The notes: generated by a model not told the origin, from the sequence alone. Positions 11,501 to 22,789 are shown, counted from the first letter of the stretch. The stretch: 64,000 nucleotides of DNA from Nematopogon swammerdamellus (GCA_946902875.1 OX336343.1:19515596-19579595); one strand, 5' to 3'. Numbers and translations are program-made.

Positions 11501-11749
11501 GGCTCCGCCACTGTACAACGCAATAAAATACACAACACGCGCGAAGTCGTAGGCGACGCAGTGACGCACCCGCGTGCGCCGCCGCTGCTGTCAGGGATAC
11601 CAGTGAACGAACCGGACGTACGGTGCCGGCACGCTTGTGTGTGGCTTACTGTGTTTTAAAACTTAACCATAAAACACGGAATTTACTTTATAATTTAGCA
11701 ATTATATAATAATCATAATTTATTCAACATTCATATTATAACCATCCCT

Positions 11750-11955
11750 CACATTGATATGGTACTTCCGCCGAGTCATGCAGCAGGTGGGTCTTCGTGC
11801 CTTACTTGCTGGTTGATCGATTGAATCTTGTTCGAATACTTTGCGAAACGTGGTGGTCGGTGTTATGCTGTAATTTACCAGAGTTCTTGCAGCATAACAC
11901 TGATTGTCGGGATTCAGCGTGTGTGATATGTATGCATGTATGTATGATAGTATAA
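11750..11955 (+). repeat. Dispersed repeat ending in GATTCAGCGTGTGTGATATG, truncated
   Basis: It starts at CCGAGTCATGCAGCAGGTGG and ends at the GATTCAGCGTGTGTGATATG phrase shared with 14250-14560, 28078-28400 and 41852-41965. The 5' part of the family (GGGGCCGGTACTT onward) is missing. Confidence 0.75.
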
Positions 11956-12659
11956 TCAACGTTGGGTTAAATTATCGATTATATTCACTCAATACTTTCA
12001 TAATTGGTTATATAAAAGTGTTGACAAAAACTATTTTATAAATGTAAAACCCTTGGAGGTCCTACGCTTATGCTTATAAATTAGTTTTCTTGCACGCAAT
12101 AAGAAACAAAATATATACATTCACAAGCGTGCAAAGAGCCACGTGTGCGAGGAAATATTTTCTGAAAGCAACTTAGCCTTAGTAAGATTTACCTGGTTGC
12201 TTTTTCTTGTAGAGAGATTCCCTTTAAAATAGGATTTATTCGTATAATGGTAGTACCAAATTTAGTATTGCCATGAAAATGGTTACAGTCCACGTCACCG
12301 CCTCCGAAACATTTTATTTAAAATGGTCCCTAGATGGCGTTTCATGACTTTTTGACTGTAATGTTGGCTAACATGTCAAGAGTAATGTTACCATGCGTAT
12401 AAACCTTACTACTATTTCAAGCAATATTTTTATGTACGAAATTCACAAATAATTTTACTATAATATTACACGTTCATAACCAGTTTATGAAACCTAATTA
12501 CAACACATGTTTCCCTCTATGATTTTTAATTTGCATTTTTAATTTTTTAAATTTGTTATTTTTAACTGTCAAAACTTAGAATACCATGTCGAAAGTGTTC
12601 AACAGCGTAGTTGTGGGTAACTAGATTTTATATACACCACCCCAGTCTGATGCCGACAG

Positions 12660-12959
12660 AACTTAAAGAACGGACAGCCAGTCAGCCAGCCAGCCGGCCG
12701 ACACGGACGGGACTTGGACGGGACGACGATACGGAGACGTCGACACAGTCCGTGAGGCCAAAAATCTGTGTGATCTGATCTTGTGGAAGGAATATGGTCT
12801 CGGTGTTCTCGTCGTTTCGCTAGTTGTGTTGTGTGGTGTCGTGTCTGTGCTCTGTGAGCCGCGAGGTCTGTCATCGCCCGCGACCTGTGCGGGAGCAGTA
12901 GTGTGTTGTGAGCGGCGGACGCCCTCCCGGTGATAAACTAAACAAGAGGAGCTGCAAGG
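12660..12959 (+). promoter_or_regulatory. Probable Rac1 5' untranslated leader
   Basis: A GC-rich tract with stacked CAGCCAGC and CGGACGGGAC runs directly up to the Rac1 start codon, in contrast to AT-rich DNA upstream of 12600. The leader assignment is inferred from composition and position; the cap site is unknown. Confidence 0.5.
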
Positions 12960-12994
12960 ATGCAAGCCATCAAGTGTGTGGTCGTCGGAGACGG
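12960..12994 (+). CDS. Rac1: Rac1 small GTPase, first coding exon
   Basis: The 35 coding bases give MQAIKCVVVGDG, the exact start of Rac-type Rho GTPases; Cdc42 has threonine at position 3 and Rho differs more. Rac1 is a membrane-anchored molecular switch that drives actin assembly through WAVE and PAK effectors. The exon ends two bases into codon 12 (GG) at a strong GTAAGT donor. As I recall it, human RAC1 also splits codon 12 at this point, which supports the call. The P-loop GDGAVGKT begins at residue 10 and would finish in the next exon. I searched both strands for later Rac1 sequence (TCLLISYTTNAF, DNYSANV, DTAGQEDYDRLRPLSYP) and saw none, so the rest should lie beyond the window. Start context is AAGG before ATG. 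Rac2/Mtl-type paralogues cannot be excluded from 12 residues. Confidence 0.88.
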
Positions 12995-14249
12995 GTAAGT
13001 GTCTTGTAGTTTGCGCGGCAACTAACGTCGCTCGTCAGCAGAAGTGTCGATTGGAAGGTTATGGGCTCTGTTCATTATTTCGTAACTAGCACAAACTGAC
13101 GTCATTTTTAAATTGAAGCTCGAGCGTACGCTGTTCACTCCGGCCGATATTGTGATTTCCAGCAGCTGGGTTGCTGCTTGGCGCTTAACTTGCTTCCCGC
13201 TACGTATTGCCTGTTCACCTTCAAAGGGATCTTATTTTGACAGCTACACATACTTACGATCAAAATTCGTCAGGTAAAATAATCGCACAACAAAAGTGAC
13301 AAAAATTGTTCAGGCCATTTTTAATCCTTTGCCTTCCGTCCAATTAAATATGCTAAAATGCATATATGCAGCGCAGAAATTAGAGAAATTTGGGCGCGCA
13401 CAATGATAAATAAACACACGTAAACTCAAATATTTAGTAAAGTAATGAAAATCAATACCTAAACACTATTCGCACTAATAGCCAATGAAATGATCCACAA
13501 AACGACTTAAAACAATAATTGAGGATTCAGTTATTTAGAAGCTTTTTGACGTGATAACGTCACGTCTTATAAATTGATGAACACCGGCTGCACGCACGAA
13601 AAAGTGTCACGTTCCATCTGAGCCTGTGTGTGCAAGCGAGAGCGCGTAACAAGCGATAGAGAGGCACAATCGGCCCAAGCGTCGGCTTGTACACATTTTA
13701 TCTCTCTGGTTCTAAAGTACCAGGGCAGCACAAATTGAAAGGAGGTTACTCGTACCATAATATATTAAGCGCATCTGGCCGGTCGGAAAAGATTTCAAAT
13801 TTAGAATATTCATGAAACAAGGGTCCGAATATGTATCACAATATTGATTCATGTATTCGTTATCACGTAAAACTATCGTCCGTAAACCGACTTTACAGAC
13901 AACCAATTTTTTAATTCGAGGAAAAACAAAACATGCTGGACATTTTTTCACGAATTTTCTAACCTAAAATTGCCATATTCCCCTTACAAATTATCTATAC
14001 ATATCAATTTGTAGGTAATAGAATGCTGCCTCTAAAAAGTCGCAGTCCGTTTTTTAACTATCTATCTAACTAAAGTACTCTTCGTTCTAATAAGAAAAAT
14101 TCACCGAAATAGCACTATACGAGAATTTTGCTACCGTAATAAACAAAGGAATGCCGAGTGGAGACTGGGGAGTCCAACTGGTCAAAGCACCTGAATAATA
14201 TGTCGGGGCCGCTTATGTATGATGTACATATCTATAAACATTTACCTCA

Positions 14250-14560
14250 TAGTGGACTGCATCTCTCCCCATGCATGTCATAAAAGACGATGAAGGGATA
14301 AGGACAAGATGCCGTGCTAAAGGGCGACAGGCTCGCCACCTCTCACCTTGGCACGGTACTTCCACCGAGTCATGCAGCAGGTGGGTCTTCGTGCCTTACT
14401 TGCTGCTTGATCGATTGAATCTTGTTCGAATACTTTGCGAAACGTGGTGGTTGGTGTTGTGCTGTAATTTACCAGAGTTCTTGCAGCACAACACCGATTA
14501 CTATGCTTACCCCGATTGTCGGGTCGGGATTCAGCGTGTGTGATATGTATACGTATGTAT
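14250..14560 (+). repeat. Dispersed repeat (GTCGTAAAAGGCGACTAAGG family), near full length
   Basis: It contains in order CATCTCTCCCCATGCATGTC, a degraded GCGACTAAGG, CACCTCTCACCTTGGCACGG, CCGAGTCATGCAGCAGGTGG, GTAATTTACCAGAGTTCTTG and GATTCAGCGTGTGTGATATG. Other copies: 11750, 14984, 16012, 28078, 41852 (plus) and 31965, 32390 (minus). No protein is encoded. Confidence 0.75.
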
Positions 14561-14739
14561 CGTAGTGGACCGAGGTATAATTATCGTCTTCATTGGCTGT
14601 TGTATCATTCTGTTTTTGATCTCACGTGGAAGAAATATTGTGTACCTACCTACTGGAATAGCAATAGAACAAAACATGCGACGGTAGAATCGCACACGAA
14701 TGCTTGGAGACGGCCGTTTCCTATGGGAGCTGACGGGTT

Positions 14740-14845
14740 AAGTATGGCACCTACCTGCCCGGAGGTGATATTGGCTGGTCGTAGCATGTGCTCTGGTCCT
14801 TCTAACTCATCCACCCATTCGGGATTAGATAAAAAAAAACACATT
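14740..14845 (+). repeat. 3' end of tRNA-Ser-like SINE family
   Basis: GGAGGTGATATTGGCTGG through AGCATGTGCTCTGG and an A-run match the tail at 53267-53510. The head of this copy is missing. Confidence 0.6.
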
Positions 14846-14983
14846 CAAGCACCATATTTATTTTCCGTTCATTGTTTATTTGAAACAGTCGTGTTTTGCA
14901 ATGTTTCAGTTTGAGTTTTGATTATTGGAAAATGAAATGGTTGGAGGCAATTTTTGATTAAAATGTAATATTTTAAAACGGTG

Positions 14984-15092
14984 TGGGGCCGGTACTTAAT
15001 AAGAATAACCCCACTGTATCTCTCCCCGTGGATGTCGTAAAAGGCGACTAAGCGATAAAGACAAGATGCCGTGCATAAGGGCGACAGCATCT
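14984..15092 (+). repeat. Dispersed repeat (GTCGTAAAAGGCGACTAAGG family), 5' part
   Basis: It starts with GTGTGGGGCCGGTACTTAAT and contains GTCGTAAAAGGCGACTAAGC. It breaks off after AGGGCGACAG. Confidence 0.75.
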
Positions 15093-15380
15093 TTTATTTT
15101 TTTCAAAATCAAACGAAACCATTTTTCAGTATACAATATTTCTTCAATGTGTAGAAAGTGAGTTCAGAAAAAGGATGACACAACAGCCAATGGAGGAGAC
15201 AAGGAAAACATTCATATGAGGAGTGGAGGACTAGGAAGTGTGTTACGTGGTTACGCTCACAGAAGTGACGCGCGTCACCGGGTGCGGGGAGCTTCCTTAA
15301 TAGCTGTATGATGTATGAATGATGAATATGTACAGTCGAGTCTATTATTTAAAATACACACCTCTACTGTCTGTTGGAAA

Positions 15381-15620
15381 GCAGAGTGGTTCCGTATCGC
15401 TGAAGGCCGGGAGGACTGGAGGAAAATTGGAGAGGCGTATGTCCAGCAGTGGACGCTTACACGCTGACTGACTGACTGTCTGTGCTGAATGGCATAATTA
15501 GCAAGCTGAAGTGGCAGTGGGCTGGACCCGATAACCGCTGGGGTAGACGGGTGCTCGAATGGAGGCCACGTACCTACAAGCAAACGTAGCGTGGGACGGC
15601 CACCGGCTAGTTGGACAGGC
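15381..15620 (+). mobile_element. Two RTE-type fragments, rearranged
   Basis: The segment 15381-15475 matches the end of RTE (CCGGGAGGACTGGAGGAAAA through GTGGACGCTTACACGCTG). The segment 15505-15620 matches an earlier part of a related element (AAGCTGAAGTGGCAGTGGGC, GGTGCTCGAATGGAGGCC). The order is reversed compared with an intact element, so these are two separate insertions or one rearranged copy. Confidence 0.75.
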
Positions 15621-15626
15621 AACTTT

Positions 15627-15870
15627 TTTTATTTATTTTTTTATGGAAACTGACACGGTTTGCTCTTCACCTACAACATCTGTGATGTCAGCCCATAACA
15701 CCGGGTGAACTAGGTGCCATGTCAGTGATTGCCTTCATTTCATGTCGGCTACACTGAACTGGACGGAAAACACTAACTATTTACATAGCCGTTTCGACCG
15801 ACGTTTCGCTCAGTGCGGTGGTATCAACCCGACCGGGATAAACCCTACCACCTAGTAAGGTAAGAAGGGG
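15627..15870 (-). repeat. 5S-derived SINE family, body and tail
   Basis: The T-run, ATGGAAACTGACACGG, TCAGCCCATAACACCGGG and CGACCGACGTTTCGCTCAG follow the family order up to CCACCTAGTAAGG. The 5S-like head is absent. Confidence 0.75.
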
Positions 15871-15889
15871 CACCTTAAAAAAAGGTAGC

Positions 15890-15990
15890 CGGGAGTGGAT
15901 GAATGAGAAGAGCGGAAGACCACGTGTAGTGGCGTGCCTTGGGAGAGGCCTATTTCCAGCAGTGGACCAATACGGGCTGATGATGATGAT
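15890..15990 (+). mobile_element. RTE-type 3' remnant
   Basis: GGAGTGGATGAATGAGAAG, CGTGCCTTGGGAGAGGCC and CAGCAGTGGACCAATACGGG followed by GATGATGATGATGA are the recurrent end of a lepidopteran RTE subfamily. A related copy in reverse lies near 27640. Confidence 0.65.
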
Positions 15991-16011
15991 GACCGTATTT
16001 AGTTCCGGTAC

Positions 16012-16270
16012 TGAAAAATGATAGCCCCAATGCATCTCTCCTCTTGAATGTCGTAAAAGGTGACTAAGGGATAAGGGGCAAGGTGCCGTGCCTAAGGGCG
16101 ACATGCTAGCCACCTCTCACTTTGGCACTGTCCTTCCGCCGAGTCATGCAGTAGGTAAAACTTTGTACCTTACTTGCTGATTGGTAGTTATTTTGCCGAA
16201 CGTGGTGGTCGGTGTTGTACTGTACTTTACCAGAGTCCTTGCTGCAAAACACTGATTATTCTGCTTAAAT
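16012..16270 (+). repeat. Dispersed repeat (GTCGTAAAAGGCGACTAAGG family)
   Basis: AATGTCGTAAAAGGTGACTA, CCACCTCTCACTTTGGCAC and CCGAGTCATGCAGTAGG follow the family order, with many changes and a missing 3' end. Confidence 0.7.
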
Positions 16271-16501
16271 ATTTTAGTTTTTTATTGGCTGTTGGTATGC
16301 GCAGTTTGATGGTAGGTACCTGTGGATTCAGATATAGATTTATTTCGCTATAAAGAACATACAACATTAACAATATTAAATTTTTCGTTTCGTCTCAACT
16401 TAGGTTTTAAGTCCGTTTCGAAATGCAATGTGACGTATGAACAAAATTCTTAATAGGTAAACGCATATTTTTTGTAAAATGTATTGGCCGTGAGTTTACT
16501 C

Positions 16502-16795
16502 CACAGAGCATCAAATACCTACCGCGCGCGCCCCCTACTAGGGGCGCCCTAAGCGATAATATTTAAAACCCAAAAACTACACGCAGTGCTGCTAGCGCTT
16601 CGTATGTGTGTGTGTGTGCTAGTATCGACACTATACACAAAGAGGAGCAAGTTAGGTACACGCACAAAACAAATGCACACGCACAACACACATATGTAAG
16701 TCATAGGCCACGTCCACAGGCTTCAACAGTGTTGTAGAGAAATCGCGCTCAGGGCGCCTCTAGGAGGGGCGGGCGCGCGCATTTGATGCTCTGTG
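16502..16795. repeat. hAT-like MITE, copy 1 (294 bp)
   Basis: The ends CACAGAGCATCAAAT and ATTTGATGCTCTGTG are reverse complements. The flanks carry identical 8-base duplications GTTTACTC at 16494-16501 and 16796-16803. The element has the same length as the copy at 55815-56108, which is inserted in the other orientation and has a different 8-base duplication. Eight-base duplications point to hAT transposase acting in trans. The interior includes a TG microsatellite and no reading frame. Confidence 0.92.
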
Positions 16796-17279
16796 GTTTA
16801 CTCCCACTTGTGTCCAAAATGAATCTTTAGCCAGAAACTGACCAATCTGCATGCAAATTTACAACGCGTTAATAAACCGAGCGGATGTTTATTTGGTTTT
16901 TCCAAATTCAGTGTACATACTACATGGCGATTAGATAACTAATTATTACACTGAGTGTACATACTAGATAGAAATGTTAAAATATGACGAATCCGAGTGC
17001 AGTGTACTGTCTATGCATGATGGATGAATAAAGAATAAAAAACATTTGAAAAATTTCCACTGAAGTCTCTTGCCAGTTCTTCTTCGCTGTTATAATCGAA
17101 CTGGCGGAATGTGAAAAAGTAAAATATAACAAATTATCTGAGCGCATTCAGCCTGCGGATGATGAATCATCAATACTAATAATAAATCTGTAAGGGATGT
17201 AAGGGTCATGGAGTTATTTACTTTGTTTTATGAGATACTGCGTTTGTAGACTCTATGTATGATACTAAAACTACGATTT

Positions 17280-18293
17280 TTAGAAATCTTTTCTGTATGT
17301 ATGTATGTATGTTCCTCCATAACTCTTAAGCCGATCATTCGAATTCCATGAAACTTATACAAGAACATTTTACTATACGTGAGACAGGATAGGCAAAATA
17401 AAATTCAGTTCCGGTTACGCTAAGATGTGGCTCTCAACATACAAACCGAATTGTTCCTCACGCCGAAATAAAGGTATGGTATGGCTTACTTATTTTCTTC
17501 TTTTTAAATACGAATTTCAGGCGAGCGAAGCCGCGAGCAAAAGCTATAACAATAAACAACAATATTACGAGGAGAGCGGTGGTTACGACGGCAATAGGTT
17601 TGCGAAGGCGATTTTCCTTGACGGCCTGCGTGTACGTCTAGCGGCGAACGTCTAGCTAGTGCACAACTCACTGCATTGTACAAGGTTGAAACACTCAATT
17701 CTACTCACTTTTAAATGTATTTTATAGCCTAGGTACTAGCTTTTTGCCCGCAGCTCAAATAATATATAACCTTAGGTTGCAATAAAGTATCAATAAATTA
17801 TCTCTCTCTCTCTCTCTCTCTCCCTCCCTCCCCTCTGTCCCTCCCTCCTTCCCCCCGTCCCTCCCTTAACTCCCTCTTAGGGTATGAATTGATTCGGTAC
17901 ACAATAAAACTTAAAAATTGACGCACTTCCCATAACACACTTTTGTCCCTTATTTGACTCCCTTAGGGGATGAATTTCTAAAAACGCTGTTACAACAGAC
18001 TTATTTTATATAAAAGTCTAAACACCAATTTTAAAATTTCTAACTTCAAAAATAACGAACTTCAATATAAACTTTAATCCTCTATTGAAACACTTAGAGG
18101 GTTCATTTAAAAAAATATATTTTTAAGTGCTCACCTACATTATCTATAGAACTCCTATGCAAAATTGCATGCTTCTAACTTCAATACAAACTTTAATCCC
18201 CTATTTAACCCCCTTAGGGGGCAAATTATCAAAAATCCTGTCTTAGTGCTCACCTACATATGTTATATATAAGGAACTCCTATTCAAAATTTC
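17280..18293 (+). repeat. Old dispersed repeat with CCCCTTAGGGG phrases
   Basis: The block contains the phrases CATAACTCTTAAGCCGATCA, GCGAGCGAAGCCGCGAGC and several diverged tandem versions of ACTTCAATACAAACTTTAATC, CCCTTAGGGG and GTGCTCACCTACAT. It continues beyond the foldback element, at 19316-19385, with CATGCTTCT and GGTTTAGTTAGACTGTGCG. The repeat was therefore present before the foldback inserted. Confidence 0.6.
17796..17875 (+). repeat. Pyrimidine microsatellite
   Basis: A TCTC run followed by CCTCCCTCC-type repeats, about 75 bases of almost pure pyrimidine. Confidence 0.9.
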
Positions 18294-19315
18294 GGGGTTG
18301 GCGAAACTGATCATATGATCCGTTCAGTGTGGAAACGGATAACGCCAGATAGACCACTCCGATCACGATATCAGTTTCCACTAAAATAAAATGTAAAAAA
18401 ATTCGATCGCATGATCGGATTCCACTGCAAAATAAATTAAATAATTTCCACTCTGATCACACAAAGTTCAAATCGTCAAACTTTCAAATGGTCAGATTTG
18501 CAATTCGTCAGAATTTCAAATGGTCAGATTTGGTAACACATAACTGAAATTAATATTTTACAAAATCTTTTAAATGATACCGCTGGTCGAAACCTTATTT
18601 ATTGGTCAGAATAATTTATTGGAAACCCGAAACCCTAGTACTTGTTAAGACTACTGGGAACGGTTCTAAAGTACCAGGGCAGCAGAAATTGAAAGGAGGT
18701 TTCCATAATTTTATATATGTTAATCGCTATTATAATAATAATACTTATTAATCGCTATTATAATAATAATAGCGATTAACTTATACGGAAACCTATTCGA
18801 AAATGCGTATTCATGGTATTCAATAATAGGTGCCAGGATTTATTCATTCATCCAAGGCCAGGGAGAGGCCAGGATTCTCTCCCTGGCCTTGCATGAATGA
18901 ATAAATCCTGGCACCTATTATTGAATACGCTTTTTCGAATAGGTTATATAGGTTAATCGTTATTATTATTATAATAGCGATTAACTTAGATAAAGTTATG
19001 GAAACCTCCTTTTAATTTCTGCTACCCTGGTACTTTAGAACCTTTCCCAGTAGTCTTAACAAGTAGTCTTTCGGGTTTCCAATAAATGATTCTGACGAAT
19101 TTCAAATCTGACCATTTGAAAGTTTGACGATTTGAACTTTGTGTGATCAGAGTGGAAATTATTTAATTTATTTTGCAGTGGAATCCGATCTTGCGATCGG
19201 ATTCCAATTTTTTTACATTTTATTTTAGTGGAAACTGATATCGTGATCGGAGTGGTCTATCTGGCGTTATTCGTTTCCACATGGAACGGATCATATGATC
19301 AGTTTCGCCAACCCG
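18294..19315. mobile_element. Long foldback element (1,022 bp) with 8-bp target duplication
   Basis: Almost the whole element is one inverted repeat centred near 18870. GGGTTGGCGAAACTGATCAT at the left end is mirrored by ATGATCAGTTTCGCCAACCC at the right end. Inner arms pair at TGATCACACAAAGTTCAAAT, GTACCAGGGCAGCAGAAATT and GAATAAATCCTGGCACC. Identical AAAATTTC flanks at 18286-18293 and 19316-19323 mark the insertion. Nothing is encoded. A transcript through it would fold into a hairpin with arms near 500 bases. Confidence 0.92.
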
Positions 19316-19504
19316 AAAATTTCATGCTTCTATCTAGATCTATCGGTTTAGTTAGACTGTGCGTTGTGTTGTGTGTGTCAGTCAGTGCTAAGAATTTTAT
19401 TAAGCAGATGTTGTTTATTGTTCGTTGTATGCCTTTTACTTTCATTCAGTGCGGTGGTATCAACCCCAGGCATGTTAAACCCTACACCTAAACCTATTTT
19501 AAGG

Positions 19505-19690
19505 TGATGTAACGTGATATGGTGCGTAACGAGGCAGTCCGTCGTCGACCATCCAATCTCTCCATAAGTTCTGGTCGCGGGCGTGCCCGGACTTGGAGAC
19601 CTTGGAATGATGAGAGCTTTGATGGACGACCTGAAGATCACTAACGACTGTCGATCCATCGCACTAGTGAGCTGACGAGAAGTGACTTAG
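19505..19690 (+). mobile_element. RTE-type fragments
   Basis: AACGTGATATGGTGCGTAAC matches the RTE phrase also seen at 26634 and 2368, followed by short diverged RTE-like pieces. Heavily degraded. Confidence 0.5.
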
Positions 19691-20369
19691 GTAGAGAATT
19701 CGCAAAGATGATTAATAATGTGGCCCGGCCCGGAGCACACCCGGAGTTCAGTTCCAGTTTCGAAAACGTAGACGTGGTGTCTGAACGAACGGTGTTTGAT
19801 TTTTTTTAATAAAATTAGTTAAAAATGTCTAATTTGTGGTTTCATTAAAAATATTATAGGCTGTAAAAAAATTACCAGCATTACTTTAAGTTGAGATATA
19901 AATATACCCAAGATTCTGAAAAACTTTCGCCAAGAAACCTTGTTAAGAAAAATATAGACATGTTAATAAAATTGTGTCAGTAAATATTTTTGCCGTGTGC
20001 AGTGCAGTGCCGTTTCATTATTTTGCACCGTGTAGATATTTCTCATCTGCAAGTAACTTTTTGCGTCATTAAAAATATACATAAAAAGTCACAAAGAGTA
20101 AAAATTAATGTTTCACGCCCAGTAATCCAGCGTCAGTAATTAATTTCGAAGAACATAAGGAAGTGTCGCTCGTGCAAATTTCACTGGTAGGAAGGGGTGA
20201 ATGCCCGCTATCGCCACACGGTTGGACGCTGAGAGCATGGCATGCGTACGTTCATCTAGAATCTAGGGCTACCCTTCCACTCACAATTTGTCCATAATAA
20301 ATCTCTAGCTTTCTGAGGCTACTCTGTCGCAACTCAATTGTCGCGTGAACAAATTTAACTTTCCGTAAG

Positions 20370-20465
20370 ATGTATGTATTGTATTGTATTGTATATATTT
20401 ATTGCTCTCAAATAGAATATGGGCAAAAGATAACACTTAATGCCTCTAGGCATTTTAATCAAGAG
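20370..20465 (+). repeat. Dispersed TTTATTG-type repeat, fragment
   Basis: A GTATT microsatellite is followed by TATTTATTGCTCTCAAATAG and ACTTAATGCCTCTAGGCATT, the order of the family at 1720 and 25313. Confidence 0.55.
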
Positions 20466-20954
20466 AAAGAAGAGGGAAATTAAGATATGTACGCATGTAT
20501 ATGTATTTTTTACTTTAGTAAGGATTGCTCAACATTTAAAAAAAAATCTTAAATACACTCTAGACACAGAGGAACGTAAATGCACGGACAGATATCATTT
20601 ACGCTTGCTGTGAAACATTTTCGATTCCAATGTGGCAGTCCCTACGGACGGTCACTAACATGAACCGCGGTCTCACGCATAACAGTGCCAGTGTAACCGT
20701 CAATTGATTATATTAGTCGTAATTAAATGTTAAGCAGTAGCCTGTTGCTGTTGGTGGCTACTGGCTGGCAACTGCCTGCCAAGCCGCGTGATTTGCGGGC
20801 ACCCAAGCGCTGCCGGCGGCGCCGCGGCGCGGTCATGGTTCGCCGACTATTCTGTCCTCAGATTCATATTACTTCTGCGCAAGTAATACAGCTTGTTGCA
20901 ACATCAGTCATTCACACACAAATTCGTTTACTCAAGATTTGTGGGATCGATAAT

Positions 20955-21799
20955 GTACAGTGCGCGGCAGTAAATAATGCACATCGGGCTTTTTGAATTG
21001 AAAATTGTTGAAATGGAATTTTTTCAATTTAAATTGAATTTTTGTCTTGTTTGTCTCTTTCAATTGAAATTGATTTTTTTTATTCCGACTCAATAACGAA
21101 AAATTGTCGTACACCACGCGGCGGTAAATAATGCACATCGGGCTTTAGAAAGAAACAAGCCGGCAACAAAAAATATATGGTGTACACAGGGTGTATCAGG
21201 ATAGGTTTTCGAAACTTCAGGGTTCGAAAGGGGCCCATATTTGAAGACGAAAAGCTCTGAAACTTTTTCCCAGATTCGATCATTTTACAGTACTTTTTGG
21301 TGAAAATCTATTCTTCAAGATTTGATGGATGGTTAACGTCCGCCTTTATTAAATAAAAAATAAATTCTAACTCATGAATAAAAATGGGTAGGTTGCATAC
21401 ATAACTAGTACAACTGAACTGCGTGTAGGTAAATTCCAAACACTGAAAGTTCAATGACCTCAAAAGAAAAAGAGGACTGAATTATTTCACTGCACTCTCC
21501 AGTCTCACTGTCCATCGAGTTTTTATTACAATTTCCAACTTTTGTATGACCAAATAAACAATGGAATTTCGATTTGAGTGATAAGGATTTTTTTCTTCTA
21601 ATAATGAGTACTTTCTATTCCTGAAGTTTCTCAAACCTATCCTGATACACCCTGTATATATTGAAAGAGATAATCCGGTTGTAAAGCGTCATCTCTGTCG
21701 CACGAACTCGCACGTCTCTGTGCGACAGGGACGACACTCTACAACCGGATTGTCTCTTTCTAAAGCCCTATGTGCATTATTTACTGCCGCGTACTGTAC
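20955..21799. repeat. Nested inverted-repeat element
   Basis: The outer ends GTACAGTGCGCGGCAGTAAA (20955) and TTTACTGCCGCGTACTGTAC (ending 21799) form a terminal repeat of about 38 bases including AATGCACATCGGGCTTT. A third copy of the end sits inside at 21110-21150. A second inverted repeat lies within (GGGTGTATCAGGATAGGTTT near 21189 and AAACCTATCCTGATACACCC near 21633), as does a palindrome at 21668-21755 (AATCCGGTTGTAAAG...CAACCGGATT). At least three layers of insertion are visible. Confidence 0.8.
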
Positions 21800-21879
21800 G
21801 GCCATTTTCTCTTTATTGAGCCGGAATAAAAATAATTCGGCTTCCGTACTAATTAACCAATTTAATCTATAAGCAACCT

Positions 21880-22107
21880 TTTTTTTTAAACCGACACGGT
21901 TGGCTACATCACCTACAACATCCGCGATGTCAGCCCATAACACCGGGTGAACTAGGTGCCATGTCAGTGCTTCCCTTCATTTCAAGTCGGCTACACGTCT
22001 GAAATGGACGGAAAACACGAACTATTTACATAGACGTTTCGACCGACGTTTCGCTCAGTGCGGTGGTACCAACCCGGCCGGGATAAACCCTACCACCTAG
22101 TAAGGCG
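21880..22107 (-). repeat. 5S-derived SINE family, body and tail
   Basis: The T-run is followed by CCGACACGGTTGGCTACATC, CAGCCCATAACACCGGGTGA and CGACCGACGTTTCGCTCAG up to CCACCTAGTAAGG. The head is absent. The next base begins an unrelated palindromic element. Confidence 0.75.
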
Positions 22108-22600
22108 TTAGACGTAAATCTAACGCGATCTTACAACGTCTAAGTACATAACCACGTGCACCGTGGTGCACGCTCATTTTGCGTGCGACCAAGACGACAG
22201 TGCATTAAAGCAGTTCGCACCGCTTTAACCAACTGAAAGACATTCCCGGCTCCTTTCGTGCACACTTATTCGGCAGACTTCGGCTCGAAGGAAAGTGGTA
22301 TGAGTGATGTTTTGGTGGTTTAAAAAAAAATTACCAGGGTTAATATAAAGAAGATACGTCGCTACGACGCATCTTCTTATATTACCCCTAACCTAATGTT
22401 GAGGCGGCGGCGCATGTCGTTTTTGTCGTACGAGTCTTCGAGCCGAGTGTTCAAGAAAGGAGCCGCCAATGTCTTTCGGGTGTCGCAGGCGCATTAAAGT
22501 AGGTCACGCGCCGCTCGCCTCCGCGCCGTCAGGCGCCGCACCCCACCGTATGAGATACCTAGCTTCGTCCAATTCTAACCTTACGTTAGACGAAACCGTA
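22108..22600. repeat. Imperfect palindrome (MITE-like)
   Basis: GAAAGACATTCCCGGCTCCT near 22227 is mirrored by AGGAGCCGCCAATGTCTTTC near 22458, and the centre near 22365 reads GAAGATACGTCGCTACGACG. The arms are about 75-85% alike by eye. CGTTAGACG occurs at both ends. Confidence 0.7.
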
Positions 22601-22789
22601 AATTTTAAACATGTACCTATCACGGAAACTGAACACTGAGATAATATTTTCCTTAGAATTTTTTTTTCAGAAAACTACACGATATCTTTTCAAATTAATG
22701 TAGGGGCTACTGAAGCATCCTGTATTGTTCTGTGTGATGCTGATGATGAGATTAAAGAGCGTATTGCGTAGACAACGAGATGTATATCA

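Larger units (their letters stand above)
11501..12959. promoter_or_regulatory. Head-to-head KAT8/Rac1 intergenic region
   Basis: The two start codons lie 1,459 bases apart on opposite strands, so both promoters should fall here. The first 130 bases upstream of KAT8 are GC-rich, as is the 300-base Rac1 leader. A TATA-like TATATAAAAG occurs near 12009-12018 but is far from either gene. A transposon-derived repeat (11750-11955) occupies part of the middle. No transcription start is assigned. Confidence 0.6.

Noticed and set aside
12599..12965. Open frames antisense to the Rac1 leader
   Set aside because: The GC-rich leader on the other strand lacks stops by composition; there is no recognised protein.
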